64,000 nt of DNA from Hemerocallis citrina (GCA_017893485.1 CM030366.1:188835947-188899946); one strand, 5' to 3'. Numbered from the stretch's first letter, positions 1 through 11,602 are shown. The notes: generated by a model not told the origin, from the letters alone. Numbers and translations are program-made.

Positions 1-746
1 GATGGGGGATGGGAATAGGGTTTTTGCTTAGCAAGAAGTTCCCGACATCAATACAGGAATCAATAGAGGTTGCATAATTCATCGTGCGAATGATGAACGT
101 AGCAAGATCAAACTTGTATTCCCCAAGAATAAGAAAAATAATAAATGATTGATCGACCCGAATTTCTGATTTGTCATTCTTTTTGAGCCAAATATCAGCA
201 TTGACAATTTTATTTAGAACCCGAGCTGTATCAGTGAAATTTGTGGGAGCGGGATGAAGAAGAAGATAGAATTCGGGTTGGAAGATCATAGGTTTGACAG
301 TATTTTGGTCATGACCAGGTTTATAATTAAGGGTTTTAAAATCTAGATGATATGCATCAAATTCCCCTTCAGGAAATTCATATCTCCTACGGAGATATTC
401 GTGAGTGACTCTAACTCTTCTTCCAAGAATGATAGATGAGAGGGTGAGATCATCATCTTGAAGACCCTCAAGGTTGGCATAGAATTGGCGAGTTAATGAC
501 TTGGAGTGGGTGCTAGATGTAGTAAGATAGTTTTCCCACCCAAGGTCTCTAAGGATCCTAACCATAATGGAAAATTGATCCCCTAAGGATGATAAGTTGA
601 TTACCCGATTGGCAACGACAGGAGCATTCCAAAGATCAGAAGTAAAGATCAGCATAATTTGAGTTGCGGAAGACTATACCATCTCTAGTGACGGACTTAG
701 AGGCAATGGCTTTCTTGCTCTTTGATTTGTGCGAGGAGGAGGCCAT
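1..746 (-). pseudogene. Sirevirus third ORF (plant transposon-protein-like), partial
   Basis: This ORF starts at the ATG at 746-744 with a short basic, Ser/Lys-rich N-terminus and runs off the left edge. A one-base frameshift lies near 636, about 36 codons in. Beyond it, roughly 210 codons stay open to base 1. Recognisable stretches include RVLNKIVNADIW and IRVDQSFI followed by a hydrophobic run ending GEYKFDLATFI. They resemble the family annotated in plants as putative plant transposon protein; this is recognition by eye, not a search. No signal peptide or clear membrane anchor is visible. A homologous, more decayed copy lies at 25881-26895 between Sirevirus pol and its 3' LTR. I therefore infer this is the extra ORF of the minus-strand Sirevirus whose gag lies at 1305-3245, with pol deleted between them. 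Confidence 0.55.
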
Positions 747-1150
747 TGAGACAGAGGGAGAGAAAGATTGTAGAGATTTGAGGAGAATGTTGAAAGATGA
801 GAGGTTTATTTGATGGTTAGTATTTGGGGGCTAGGGTTTTTGTAAGTTTGAGAGGTTAGGGGTGAAGAGGTATTTATATTAGAAGGGAAACAAGTAAGTC
901 AGCCGACTGGGTCGGTTGACCAGTTCACAGATACGGTCAACTGCACCACACGAAATAAAGAGTTTTAATTTGATGAATTGTGGCAGAGGGGTGGACGGTC
1001 GACCGTCCATTCTCAACTGATCAAGGACTAATGGATAGTACGGTCGACCGGTTGGTCGATCGATCATTCAATTTTTGCAAAGTGGTGTTATGTTTGGATA
1101 TAGTAAAATTCACACATTTCATGTATTTCAGAAATAGTTAACAGATGCAC
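747..1150 (-). promoter_or_regulatory. Leader and promoter-like region of the third ORF
   Basis: Read on the minus strand, a TATA-like AATATAAATA (871-880) lies about 125 bases upstream of the ATG. A pyrimidine-rich leader follows, containing AAACCCTAGC-like sequence typical of plant 5' UTRs. The plus-strand homologue at 25732-25880 has the same layout. Bases 900-1070 hold several GTCGACC/GTCAACTG-type motifs, including ACGGTCGACCG near 1039. Promoter function is inferred. Confidence 0.4.
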
Positions 1151-1304
1151 ATTTAATATAGATTCAAGCAAGTGTAGATTTTACCCGGTGCTATACATAT
1201 TTGAAGGACCATGGTCCTTCTCCTTTTTCCTTGACAGAGATGCAGGTTGCTAGTATAACTTGCTGAGCCTCTCGAGCGTCTTCTATCAAGGTATCTGCGA
1301 TCTT
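1150..1304 (-). pseudogene. Sirevirus protease remnant
   Basis: The minus-strand translation here contains YLDRRRSRGSASYTSNLH. It lines up with the copia protease region, which normally carries a YLDSGCSRHMTG-type active site. The Asp is kept but the Ser-Gly of the active site is gone, so no protease activity is expected. It directly follows the second gag zinc knuckle. Sequence further left no longer resembles pol, which suggests an internal deletion joining protease to the third-ORF region. Confidence 0.5.
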
Positions 1305-3245
1305 CTAAGTTGGGAGCATCAAACCACCTACATGAAATTTTGTAGGAGTCCAAGTAGGTTTTGAGCCTGCATTAACATTCTTTCTTACCCAGACAAAGTT
1401 AGTGTTCCTTTTTAATGAACAGTTATACAAAATATGTCCTAGTCTACAACAATAATGACATGTGATACGACTATGTCTTGAGTCATGCACACTTGCATAG
1501 TTTTGAGTTGGTTGGTGATTATGTTGGTGACTGTGCAAGTGTGTATGACATGATGATTTAGATTTTGATGGTTTATTGGATCTTCGAAACCAAGCCCTCG
1601 ATTATCATGATAGGATCTTGAATTTTTTGTAATAAGGTAACTGGGCCCTTCATATTTTTCTACAATTTTTTCAAGCTCAATTACTCTTTTACAAAGTCTT
1701 TTCCTAGTCATCTCATCGTCTTTTGTGTTCCAACGAAGAGTGTTCTAGTGTAGCATCAAGAATCCTATTTTGTTCAAGAGCTTCATTACAGCCTTCCACT
1801 ACTTCATCAAATTTTCTTTTGCATTCTTTTAAATCATCTGTGAGTTTGGCAATATAAACAGATTTCTCATGAATTTCTCTTAAGTGATCATCATGTGTTG
1901 CTAAGGATTCTCGAATTTGTTGTTTTAAAAGTTCATTTTCCTCTAGCAATACGTCATGATCTTTTCTAAATGACTCAAATTTTTCCATGATCAAGGCATT
2001 CTTATTTTTTTAGTTTTAAATTTTTTGTAATACAAGAGTCATGTGTTTCATTTGGAATTTGTTTATATTATCTAAGATCACGACTTAGTTTCTTAGCATA
2101 GTCTTTTAAACCATTACACATGTCTACTAGCTCATCATAAGTAGGTTCTTCGATTACCTCTTCTTGGGATGATGATTGCACCTCACCATTCCCAAGAGCT
2201 ATGAAGACGACGTCGTCGTAGCCTTGCTTTTCCTCACTTGAATCTGAGTATAGCCATGTTGCCTTCAGCGCCTTCTTTTTCAGACCTAGGTTTGAGCGGT
2301 AGTAGTCCCTAATCCTGTCTTGTGAGACGGGATAGTTTGCGCGGATGTGTCCAGGCTTCTTGCACTTATATCACACATCATCTTTATCTTTCTTCCTTTC
2401 TCCTTAGTACCTGCCATATTTTTTATGTTTGAGGTACTTACGAAATTGCTTGGTCAATAAGGCAATGTCCTCGTCTGACTCCTCACAGACTGAAACTGCA
2501 TTTGATGGTCGGATCTGCTTTCAGTGCAATGGTTTTCTCTTCGGTTTTTTGTTCAATCCTGATGTTTTGTCTGTATCTTTTGGATTCTGTCATTTCTATC
2601 TCGTATGTCTTCAGCTTTCCTTGGAATGTGTAGTAGTCAAATCCTTTTTCTTCAAGGGTTTTTCTCATTGTAGTAGACTTTACATCCCACTCCGGCGTGA
2701 GACAGCTTATGAGTTTTCCTACCTTTCGGTCATCATCCAACCCCTTACCTAAGCTCTCAAGTTCGTGGGCAATGATATCGAAGCAGGCAAGCATTTGATC
2801 CACAATTTCTCCTGGCAGCATACGAAACACATTAAACTTATAAAAACATAAATTTACTTTAGCTTTTACCTCAGAAGCAGTTCCCTCATGCCGTTCAACA
2901 TATTGTTCCAGATCTCGTACGCTGTCCTACAATTTTGCCTGCATTGCATTAGTTCTTCGTTATTCAACCCTGCATAGAGAGCTGTCATGGCTTTGGAATT
3001 TGCCGTCTTGAGAGCAAGCTCCGCTTCTGTGAAAGCTGTCTTTTCATCGCTGACCGGAATATCTATTTTATTGATGCACACATTCCATACTTCTTCTCCA
3101 AGCATCTGTAGAAAATGAGACATACGAACTTTCCAAACATCATAGCATTTTACATCAAAAATGGTGAGCGTGTGAGACTTGTCCCATTGGAGACGAATGG
3201 CTCCGATGAGTACAAGTTTTCGGGAGGAGGGATTTCAGCAATTGG
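1305..3245 (-). pseudogene. gag: Sirevirus (Ty1/copia) gag, degenerate
   Basis: This is a capsid/nucleocapsid gene on the minus strand, broken by stops and frameshifts. In order it shows an N-terminal stretch ending KCYDVWKVRMSHFLQ (about 3150), a copia gag segment at 2866-3123 (tryptophans and YEIWNNML), and a UBN2-like continuation at 2483-2830 (KLISCLTPEWD, LEEKGFDYYTF). A damaged first zinc knuckle lies near 2350-2395 (YKCKKPGHIR, its first Cys next to a stop). A coiled coil at 1713-1994 and a second knuckle near 1440-1480 (CHYCCRLGHILYNC) follow. Two knuckles separated by a coiled coil is a Sirevirus-style layout. It lies just downstream of the primer-binding site and LTR on the same strand. 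Confidence 0.75.
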
Positions 3246-3280
3246 AACTTTTGCTTAAGCTTTTAAGCTTTTGATAAGCA

Positions 3281-3296
3281 CCTCGCTTTGATACCA
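3281..3296 (-). other. Primer-binding site (initiator tRNA-Met type)
   Basis: On the minus strand it reads TGGTATCAAAGCGAGG and starts two bases past the LTR end. TGGTATCA-type sites are complementary to the 3' end of initiator tRNA-Met and prime minus-strand synthesis in many copia elements. One base differs from the usual TGGTATCAGAGC. Confidence 0.8.
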
Positions 3297-3298
3297 CT

Positions 3299-4286
3299 GT
3301 AAATCACCCTTGGGAGGGGGGTGAATAGGGTGATTGTGCGGAATTAAAAAAAATTAATATAAAGTGCAGAGTAAATAAAAAGAGATATGAAGAGCAAACA
3401 CAGATAGCACAAGTGACGCAACGATATAACATGGTTCGACCCCTAGGTCTATGTCTACACCTACTTGCAGCAATTCTCCACCATAAGCGTTCCACTATAC
3501 TCAAACCCTTGTACAGTGATTCTCGGATTCAGGCCGAGTGACCTATTACACCCATAGGACTTCTAACACAAGTCCCGTCAATCTCACCGAAGTGGAAGAA
3601 AAGAAAACTCAAGATCCTAAATGATCGTGACTGAAGAATACAAAAAATTATCACACACACTCGGATTGATTGTTGAAAGATTAGTTCAGAAGATTTTTCT
3701 CAGAAGTAATAGGTGCAGAGTACACAATGGGTTTGTCCAATTAAATTGACTAGGAAGTGTATCAATCAAAATTAGAAACGATACATTCCAAAAATATGAA
3801 CAATGCAAAGTACGGTCGACCGCAATTTCGGTGCAGTCGACCGTTCATCTCTCTGACGTAAAGTAGAGAGATGAAGGGTCGATTGCTTTTAACGTAACTG
3901 TGAGTTGCAGTCGACTGTGATGCGGTCGACCGTCATGAGGTGCGGTCGACTGGTATCGCGCTATTCATACCGAACCACTTTATATTCTTACCAAAAACTA
4001 ATCAATCACCAATCAATTTTATACAGATTAAATCTCACAAATATAGAATGTTAGCAACTGGTTTTGATAGCTTTCTTGAATACTAATCAATCAACTACTC
4101 TTTTTGAATATCTTCTTCTTTTGTTTGATTTCTCAATCTTTCTTTATTACTTTCCTTCTTTGAATATTCTTGAATCTCTCTTGGATCTCTTATGGATATT
4201 ATTTGATCCTGAAAATCTGAACAACTCAATTTAAACTTATTAGTATTTATAGACACGTTTTTTGTACACCAAACTAAGAGTCAACA
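3299..4286 (-). mobile_element. Sirevirus 5' LTR (minus orientation)
   Basis: The 988-bp LTR reads TGTTGACTC...GATTTACA on the minus strand and abuts the primer-binding site. The 3' end has the G-rich plus-strand motif GGGAGGGGGGTGAATAGGG typical of Sirevirus-type LTRs. A TATAAATA lies near 4240. Five GTCGAC-centred motifs cluster at 3818-3955. A related LTR in plus orientation is at 28148-28170 plus 38140-39014, with matching termini. Confidence 0.75.
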
Positions 4287-5350
4287 ACATACACATCTTC
4301 ATATTTCTAAATAATAATAAAAAATTATTATAGAGGTTACTTTGGGAACATATAATTTCAATTAATTTATTTAGAAATGCAAGACATTTATTTCCAGAAA
4401 GAAGGAATAATTCCTCCTAAATTTTCATGTACTTTAGTGCAAAATTATCTTTAAAACATGTTTCCAAAAAATAATCCTGATGGCATGCAATATATATATT
4501 TTCTGGACTTTAGTGCAAAAGGTACCACAATGTGTAAACATGAACTTGATTGCATAGATTCCTTATAACAAGGACTAATAGAATTATTATGAAAAATCAT
4601 ATATAACATGGACTTAATAGCATAATTGAACATGATTCATGTGCATAAAATCTTATTGTTATGGAAAGTTTTGCAGAATTAATTACTACAAGGTCTAAAT
4701 TGCATAATATGCACTGAACCCAAAAATCAGGATATTAATATCTAGCCCAATTCAAAAATAAAAATAAAATCTCAAAACCGAAGTCAAATTAGGATTCAAA
4801 TGTGCCCAGAACCCGAAACCAGAACCGCCCCCTCCCCATCCAGCGCACGTGCTCCACATGTGCTACGCGGTTTGCATGTAAGCTGCATTCACCCAACAAG
4901 TGCAGATGGGGGTTGGGTTGGGTTGGATTTCAGATTTTAAATCCAATCCAAACCCTACACGCAACAACCCACCTATTCCTTAACACAGCTGCAGCGTCAC
5001 ACATGGGTTTATTTTATTATTATTATTATTATTATTTTGATAAAACTGATATCAAGACTTAAACTTAAAACCCAAATCCTGAATAATTCAAATAGATCTT
5101 AATCAAAAAAATATTAATCTGATTAATTAGGGCAATTACACCGAAAATTATATCATATTAATATGATTAATCTAACATAGATCTGAACAACAAAAAATAA
5201 TCTGATTAACCTAAAATAGATCTGAACAAAAAAAATTAATTTGATTAATGTAACACATATCTGATCAACAAAAATAAAGTTATGAGTTAAATACTGTATG
5301 ACAGAAATCATACATCAACAAAATTGGGAAAATATTCTCAATAATTTAAC
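4287..5350. mobile_element. Internal region of a small copia-type element, non-coding
   Basis: This AT-rich stretch has no believable gene. It lies between the Sirevirus LTR and the primer site of the copia LTR at 5372. It holds a GGTTGG-rich patch near 4905-4930, an (ATT)n microsatellite at about 5012-5037, and about three degenerate units of 40-45 bp at 5155-5275 built around TAGATCTGAACAAC and CTGATTAA. A leader or a non-autonomous element interior is likely. The Sirevirus appears to have inserted into it. Confidence 0.4.
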
Positions 5351-5369
5351 ATGAGTTGCTCTGATATCA
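5351..5369 (-). other. Primer-binding site of the copia-type element
   Basis: On the minus strand this reads TGATATCAGAGCAACTCAT, an initiator tRNA-Met-type site (usual form TGGTATCAGAGC), two bases from the LTR end. Confidence 0.7.
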
Positions 5370-5371
5370 CT

Positions 5372-5660
5372 TGTTAAACTTAATTCTAAACAATTATAGA
5401 TACTAATTCTTGAATCCCAAGATCATCATGTTAAATTATCAAGAATAACTATTGACAAATCGTACATGAATCAATGTCGAGAGATTGGAGACAGATCGAG
5501 TCTTCCATAGTCAAATCTCCTTAAGTGCTCCTTGGATCTCTCTTTTTAATGAGAAGAAAGATGAGAGCAATATTGTGATTATGGTTTTTAGACAACAACC
5601 TTAACATGATGGTCCTTATATACTAATTCCAACTAGGTTCCATAAACCCTACTTGATTAG
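5372..5660 (-). mobile_element. Copia-type LTR, left part (split by Tat1)
   Basis: The LTR begins TGTTAAACTT on the plus strand and resumes after Tat1 at 20875-21022, where it ends ATCCCAACA. Without the insertion it is about 437 bp with matching TGTT...AACA ends. Minus orientation is set by the primer site on its left. The last five bases (5656-5660, ATTAG) are the Tat1 target-site duplication. Confidence 0.75.
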
Positions 5661-7261
5661 CGTTACCGATAAATTTTGTGTGGGGGCAAACAGATAGAAT
5701 TTGTGGATTCTTTGGGATGCCGAATAGTCAAACCTGAAACCTTTCCGCCGGAGTTTTACTGTGATCTCCCGCCGTTAACCTACAAAAAGTGCGAAACACC
5801 GGGGTTGATCCCGGCGACGCACCCTCCGACGCTCAAGTCAGTAATCAGAAAGATTATGAATGAGCTTTTACTGGCAAAAGATTGATTACCTCTTAATGGT
5901 GGGGGATGGGGGGTATTTATCAGTGTTCTATGCGGCCCTCCAATGCCTCGCCTAGGGGCTAGGCATTTAAGAAAATCGGTTAATGGTTCTAGGCGGTTAA
6001 AAGCGAGTTTAGGCGGCGCGTAATCGGCGTAAGCGGGTCTAGGCGGGCTAGACCCGCTTAGGACTTAATTTTTTTTAAAAAAAAGGGGCCTGACTTATTC
6101 CAACCCGAACCGTTCTAATACACTCAAACCCCTAAAACTTCTTTCTCCTCTAAATCCCCCGTAAAAAATTTCCAAATCAATTCTATTCTCTAAATCCCTA
6201 ATTCCTCTTCTCTAAAACCCCCAAATCACCTCCACCGCCTCCCTTCTCCTTCGCCTCCCTCATTGCAATCGTTGCTCGCAGTCGTCAACACAACCTCCTC
6301 CGCCTCCCTCCTCGTAGTCGCAGCTCTCACTCACTCTGTCACTCATTCGTCAAAACCTTCTCCACCCCCCTCCTTGCAGTCGCAGCTCGCTTCACCTTCA
6401 ACCGACGTCAACACAACATCTCTCTCCTCTCTTCAGCTTCAAAGTCAAGTCATTAACACAACTACACACTGCCTCCCGCCTTGCTTCACCTCCGACGTTA
6501 ACACTACGTCCTCATCTTCTTTCTCAAACTTCTCTTGACGCAACCTTCCCCCATCCCCGACTCAAGCCTCCGGCTTCCCCCACACTGTTTGCTCCTTGGA
6601 CTGGAACAGCCGAACAGGTAATCTCCACTACTGATCTTCGTCATAGATTAATACTAGTCTAATAGATGAGTATATGACTATACAAAAAAAAGAAAAAGAC
6701 CAATAATAATACACCAATTCGATTTTGTAAATCTCATCCTACAATTGCAAGGAAAAATATCAAGAGTAAGAATTGGTAACAACTAAACAAAACAAAATGA
6801 TAAAATATATACATACATAAATATATATATATATAATATAAATAAAACCGCCTAGCGCCTAGCCGCTTAAGCTCCGCTTACAAGGCCTAGGCGCTAGGCA
6901 CCCATCGGCCGCCCGACTACCGCTAGCGACTTTTAGAACATTGGTATTTATAGCCGCCTTAGGGACCAGTTTCGGGATAAGATCAAATCCCTACTTTCCA
7001 GTGCATGGATAGAAGTGAATTAGGGCCGTTGATTAGGTATAATCATAAACCCTAATTCTACCCAGCTAGACCGAATTTCTTACGGGTTGAAACCCACACC
7101 CAGTTGAGATGGATCTGTTCGTGGGTTATTGGGCCTTTGGAAAAAAGATCCAGTACCCACTTCAGACCCGTTTGTAGGTAAAATTACCATTTTACCCCTG
7201 ATCTTTAAGATTCGCGCCCGATTTGGACGGTTCCGATTTAACCCTATTTTTAGCCATATCA
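5661..7261 (-). mobile_element. Tat1 3' LTR with hAT insertion
   Basis: Without the 1031 bp of hAT plus target duplication the LTR is 570 bp, against 574 bp for the partner at 20296-20869. The plus-strand left end is CGTTACCG and the right end CCATATCA. Shared internal landmarks include GCAAACAGATAGAATTTG and ACACCGGGGTTGATCCCGG. A TATAAATA-type box is created at the hAT target site (GGTATTTATAGCC), so the insertion interrupts the probable promoter. Confidence 0.9.
5921..6943. mobile_element. Non-autonomous hAT-type DNA transposon
   Basis: This 1023-bp element has a perfect 8-bp target duplication GTATTTAT (5913-5920 and 6944-6951). Its inverted ends are CAGTGTTCTA and, reading inward from the right, CAATGTTCTA. 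Eight-base duplications and CA(G/A)TGTTCTA-like ends are hAT hallmarks. Subterminal GC-rich repeats based on CTAGGCG/GGCTAGGC occur at both ends. The interior has a pyrimidine-rich stretch (6130-6540) and a (TA)n run near 6820-6840. The small open frame at 6263-6538 is low-complexity Ser/Thr and I do not call it a gene. No transposase is present. Confidence 0.88.
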
Positions 7262-7262
7262 C

Positions 7263-7278
7263 AAGCCCCACACTCCCG
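7263..7278 (-). other. Tat1 polypurine tract
   Basis: On the minus strand this reads CGGGAGTGTGGGGCTT, next to the 3' LTR. The same core, GGAGTGTGGGGCTTG, flanks the Tat2 3' LTR at 54151-54165, which supports both the tract and the LTR boundary. Confidence 0.7.
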
Positions 7279-7689
7279 AAGACTGAGTTTAATCAGCCTT
7301 TGAGGAGTAGTTTTACTATTTTAATGGCTTGCGAAGTTGTATCGGAGTCCAAATGAGGGGTGTCGAATCTTTGTATCATATATTATGGTGATTTTCAGAG
7401 CTAGTTGCATGCTCAAGGTTATTCTTGAGCTCTCCTGAACCTTTGGTGATTTTTCTTAACTTTTATCTATTTTTCGAAAAATTTATTTAATTTTGCGAAG
7501 TGGTGATTGGTTGTTCGGGGGTCTTAATTAACTATTTTAAGCAATAATTATTTACCCAGGGACTCAAAAATGTTTCCCCGAATTTATAATTATTTTTTAG
7601 AATTTTTAATTAATTTACCTGAATTTTTAATCATTTTTTCGCAATTTTTAGATAAATAATTCGATTTTAATAAATAAAAATTAATTTTT
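7279..7689. other. Tat1 spacer, no gene seen
   Basis: About 400 bp of AT-rich sequence lies between the polypurine tract and the first repeat array. I see no gene, only TTTTTAATTAATTT-like runs. Confidence 0.5.
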
Positions 7690-9045
7690 TAATCCGATTT
7701 ATGGCATGGCACGATCTGGGCCCTTCATCAGCATTGGGCGCGAATTTCTGGAGGATCGGACGGCCGAAGTAGCTCGGCAATGTATTTCTCTGCTTGCGGA
7801 GGTCGGTGCCTCGGTAGCTCGGCTGGTCATCCTCGGTAGCACGGTAGCTCGGTGCGTAGCGAGCTGTCGAGCTACGTGGCAAGATCTGGAGCGTTCATAA
7901 TGGCACGAATCACGAGTAAGGGGTTCAGATCACGGGAAAACGCTATCTTGTCGTTTTGTGGACGTGGCGTGATCTGAGCTGCTCATCATATTCTGGCCCG
8001 ACTTTGAAACGATCCGACGGCTAAAGTGGTTTGGCATCATTTTTCTTCACATGTGAGGGTCGGTACCTCGGTAGCTCGGCTATAGTGCTTCGGTGGATCG
8101 GTAGCTCGGCAGCTCGGTCTCTGATCCTTAGTAGCTCGGTGGTTCAGCTAAGCTGTTCGGTAGCTCAGCTGAGCACTCCGGTGGCTCGGCAGCTCGGCCT
8201 TTGCTCCTCAGTAGCTCGGTGGTTCAGCTAAGCTGTTCGGTAGCTCGGCTGAGCACTCCGGTGACTCGTCAGCTCGGGACGAGCCGTGGGACTACGTGGC
8301 CTGATCTGGAGCGTCCATCAAGGCGTGGATCTCGAGGCCGGAGGTTCAGATCATGAAAAAACATTATCTTGTCGTTTTGTGGGCGTGGCGGGATCTGAAC
8401 CGTTCATCATGTTTTGGCACGAATTTTGAGACAATCTGACGGTAAAAGTGGCTGGGCAGTATTTTTCTCCAAATGTGGAGGTCGGTGCCCCAGTAGCTCG
8501 GCAGAGTGCCTCGGTGGCTCGGCTCGTTACAAGCCGTCGAGCCACGTGGTTGGATCTAGAGCGTCCATCAAGGCGTGGATCTCGAGGCTAGAGATTCAGA
8601 TCACGAGAAAACGTTATCTTGTCATTTTGTGAGCGTGGCGTGATCTAAGCCGTTCATCGTATTTGGACACGAACTTTGAGACAATATGACGGTGAAAGTG
8701 GCTCGGCGGCATTTTTCTCCATATGTGGAGGCCGGTGCGCCGGTAGCTCGGCAGAGTGCCTCGGTGGCTCAGCAAGTTACGAGTCTTCGAGCCACGTGGT
8801 TGGATCTGGGGCATCCATCAAGGCGTGGATCTCGAGGCTGGAGGTTCAGATCACGAGAAAATGTTATCTTGTTATTTTGTGGGTGTGGCGTGATCTGGGC
8901 CGTTCATCAGATTTGGGCACGAACTTTGAGACAATCTGACGGTGAAAGTGGCTCGACGGCATTTTTCTCCATATGTGGAGGTCGGTGCCCCGGTAGCTCG
9001 GCAAAGTGCCTCGGTGGCTCGGCAAGTTACAGATTGCCGGACTAC
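7690..9045. repeat. Tat1 250-bp tandem array with inner 80-bp duplication
   Basis: About five units share the core GACGGTGAAAGTGGCTCGGC at 7757, 8019, 8438, 8688 and 8938. The last three are spaced exactly 250 bp apart. The second unit is expanded by an 80-bp duplication (8131 and 8211) and by many copies of GGTAGCTCGG. Each unit also carries GAGAAAACG(T/C)TATCTTGTC. Repeat growth in the 3' untranslated region of Tat/Ogre elements is known and can seed satellites. Confidence 0.85.
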
Positions 9046-9164
9046 GATGTTAAGTAAACCGTTGCGACCTTCCTCTGAACTGTTGCAGCTCTCCCCATTT
9101 TGTCATTCTGTCTCCCTTAACGGGCCCCCAAGCGTTACAAAAGCCCAACCATTGTTTCTTTGGC

Positions 9165-9170
9165 TATAAG
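9165..9170 (+). promoter_or_regulatory. TATA-like element before the Tat1 antisense gene
   Basis: TATAAG lies on the plus strand about 210 bases upstream of the first ATG (9379) of the antisense gene. Tat2 has a better TATAAAT at the corresponding place (55831-55837). Function is inferred. Confidence 0.35.
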
Positions 9171-9378
9171 TTCTCACCCCCCACCCCTTAGCTCATTCTT
9201 TCACTTTTACTCTCAAATTTTACTTTTGCTCTCGAGTTGCTCTGCTAGCGGAGATTTGAGCTTAAGGGCGGTTGTGCTAGTTGCCGCGAAGGCCAGGCGA
9301 TATCCGGCGAAGTTTCTTTCGAACGTAGACGTCAAATCAAAGGTCAGTTTATTTAACTTTAGTTACTTATTCTACGAG

Positions 9379-11602
9379 ATGTCACTGGTATCCTCGGGTA
9401 GTAAGGCATCATCCTCGGGGGGTCGGAATGCCGAGAAAGGGAGAGAAGTGGTAAGCCGAAGGAAGGGGAAGGAGATAGTAGGGTCGTCTGTGGCCGAGGA
9501 GAAGGGGAAGGGCGTGGTTCGGTCTTCGGTCGTCGAGGTGGTGGTGGAGACTGTGAAATAGGCGGGCGAGCTGGGTCGGATGCCGACCGTGTTGTCCGGT
9601 CATGTGGGGATAAGGCAGTACAGCGGTGAGCTGCTAACCAAGGCTGTCATTGGTCGTTCGGAGATCTACGAGGAGAACGATCCGAGGGAGGTCACCGAGG
9701 TGGATGACATCTCCTCGGTTCTAACGGAGCGGGACCTACTCCGGACTAGGAAGGGTTTCGCCATTCCCCAGGAGTACACACTGGTTCTCCCCGGCCCCGG
9801 GGTGCGAGCGAACACCGTCTTCCTACTGAACACATGTGTCTTCGCCTTTAACGCATTGAACGCCGGTCTGCGCTTCCCCCTCCATCCCTCCGTGACGGTA
9901 GTCCTTCGGTGGTATGGGCTGTGCCTTATACAGTTCATGCCGAACACTGGCGCCATGTGCTCGGTTTTCTGTTGCATTGCTGAATAGCCAAAGTGGAGCC
10001 GGAGCTCGTCATCCTCCGAAGTTTATACCGAATCAACAGGATGAGCAAGCTCGAGGCTCGCTACTATCTGTCGCCTCGGAAAGGAGTTAAGCTGATAGAG
10101 AATCCCGACTCGATAAAGTCGTGGAAGGGGAAGTTTTTTCTGATCAAGAGCCCTTCGGCGTGGGACTTCCCGACCCGATGGAAGGAAGAGGTGCCGAAGT
10201 ATGCAAAGGCCGAGCCAGTGTTGACCCCGGCCGAGGCAGCGGTGGTAGCGAAGCTGATCGGTCTTCTGATGTTGAGTTGGAGGGAGATGACCGAGGAGGT
10301 GTTGCACGGGTCAGGCCTTAGTCCGATCGACCCGAGTACGCTCCTGACATCTCTATCTTTCTACTTTACTTTCTTTGATGCCTTGTATATATATATTTTT
10401 TTTCTAACTAGTTTTCCCTTTCACTTGGACAGAGGCTCCGAACATGGACTTCAAGGGTATGATGTCTGAACGAAGCAAAGCCGCCGGCAAGAAGAGGAAG
10501 AGGATGAGCATGGGTCCCTCGTCCGGCCGACCCACCAAGGCGCCTTCGGTGGTCGTCACCACTTCTCCTCGGGAGCCGTCCTCAGCGGTTGTTGTCCAGC
10601 CGACCCTCTGTGCCCCTGTAGGTGAGGGCTTCTCCATCGCGGCGGCGCTGGCACTTGAGGCCCTGCCCTTGACCGAGCAGGCCGAGGCGATACTGACCGA
10701 GGCTCACAAGAAGCTGTTCGTTTCTGATTGGCGGGTGAAGAACCACGACGGCTTCTTAGGGGACTCGAGGATGAGCATGTAGGCTGTTCGCCACCTCCCG
10801 ACCCCGAAGGACAGAGCCACCCTGAAGGCGGGGACGATCGGCGACGACGCTCTCGAGGTAGCTCAGTCGCTTGCGTCGATAAGTTTTCCTTGCTGTTTCA
10901 AATTTTTCTTGAAAATATTCTAAGTCTTTAGCTCAGTTTTTGTTGTGTTCTAACCACCTATCCGTGCAGGCTACTTGCCACTTTGGCCATCTTCTCGAGG
11001 AACATGCCGAGCAAGAGAGGGAGCTGAAGGCCCTCAGCGACAAAGACTGAGCGGAGAGGACGAGGGCCGCGAAGCAGCTCGAAGCAGAGCAGCATCGCTC
11101 GGATGCTCTGGCGGCCCATGTCGCTGACCTCAAGACGGCTTTGGCGCAAGCGAAGAAGAAGCTTGCTTCGGAGGTCGCAAAGGCAGCCGAGGAGAGGGCC
11201 ACAGTGGCGAGGGCTTTGGAGGCAGTGAAGCTGCAACAAGCCGAGGTCGTGGAGAAGGCAAGGGTGGAGATCGAGGCCGAGGCTAAGAAGCACATGGTGG
11301 CAAACATGGAGTTGCCTTATGCCAGAGCGCTCGATCACGTCGAGGCTCGAGTTCCCGACTTCGACAGGTTGAGGTACAGGCTGTGGCCTGGTGCCGAGAA
11401 AGAAGCCGAAGGGGAAGAGGAAGAGGGCGAAGGAGAGGAGGGGGACGAGCCACAAGGCGACGATGTCCCTGCCGACCTCGAGGCCGTGGTGGCGGAAGAC
11501 GGGGGTGACCAGGTCATAGCCGACCCCAAGGAAGAGCGGAGGAGGACAAAGGGCCATCCACCGAGGTGCCTGTTTCCGAACTACCACCTAAGGTGGCCCC
11601 TT
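9379..11602 (+). pseudogene. Tat1 antisense gene (gypsy-type transposon domain), with introns
   Basis: The gene runs opposite to gag-pol. The frame opens at 9379 (MSLVSSGSKASSSG, basic and Ser-rich), crosses a TAG at 9559 and continues from 9580. The segment with LRFPLHPSVTVVLRWYGL and LSPRKGVKLIENPDSIKSWK resembles the plant domain called putative gypsy type transposon (PF04195-like); a frameshift splits it near 9988. GT-AG introns fit at 10336-10432 and 10858-10969, both joining frames across the exons. After them come a basic linker (KKRKRM), an Ala/Glu-rich coiled coil (11050-11330) and an acidic tail. An AATAAA-like signal lies at about 11685. Its role is unknown. Confidence 0.65.

Noticed and set aside
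4802..5062. 86-codon plus-strand frame
   Set aside because: Ends in a Tyr run from the (ATT)n microsatellite; no domain.
6263..6538. 91-codon frame inside the hAT element
   Set aside because: Low-complexity Ser/Thr/Pro text in a pyrimidine-rich stretch, with no known domain.
10958..11587. 209-codon minus-strand frame
   Set aside because: Complement of the Ala/Glu-rich coiled coil of the Tat1 antisense gene.
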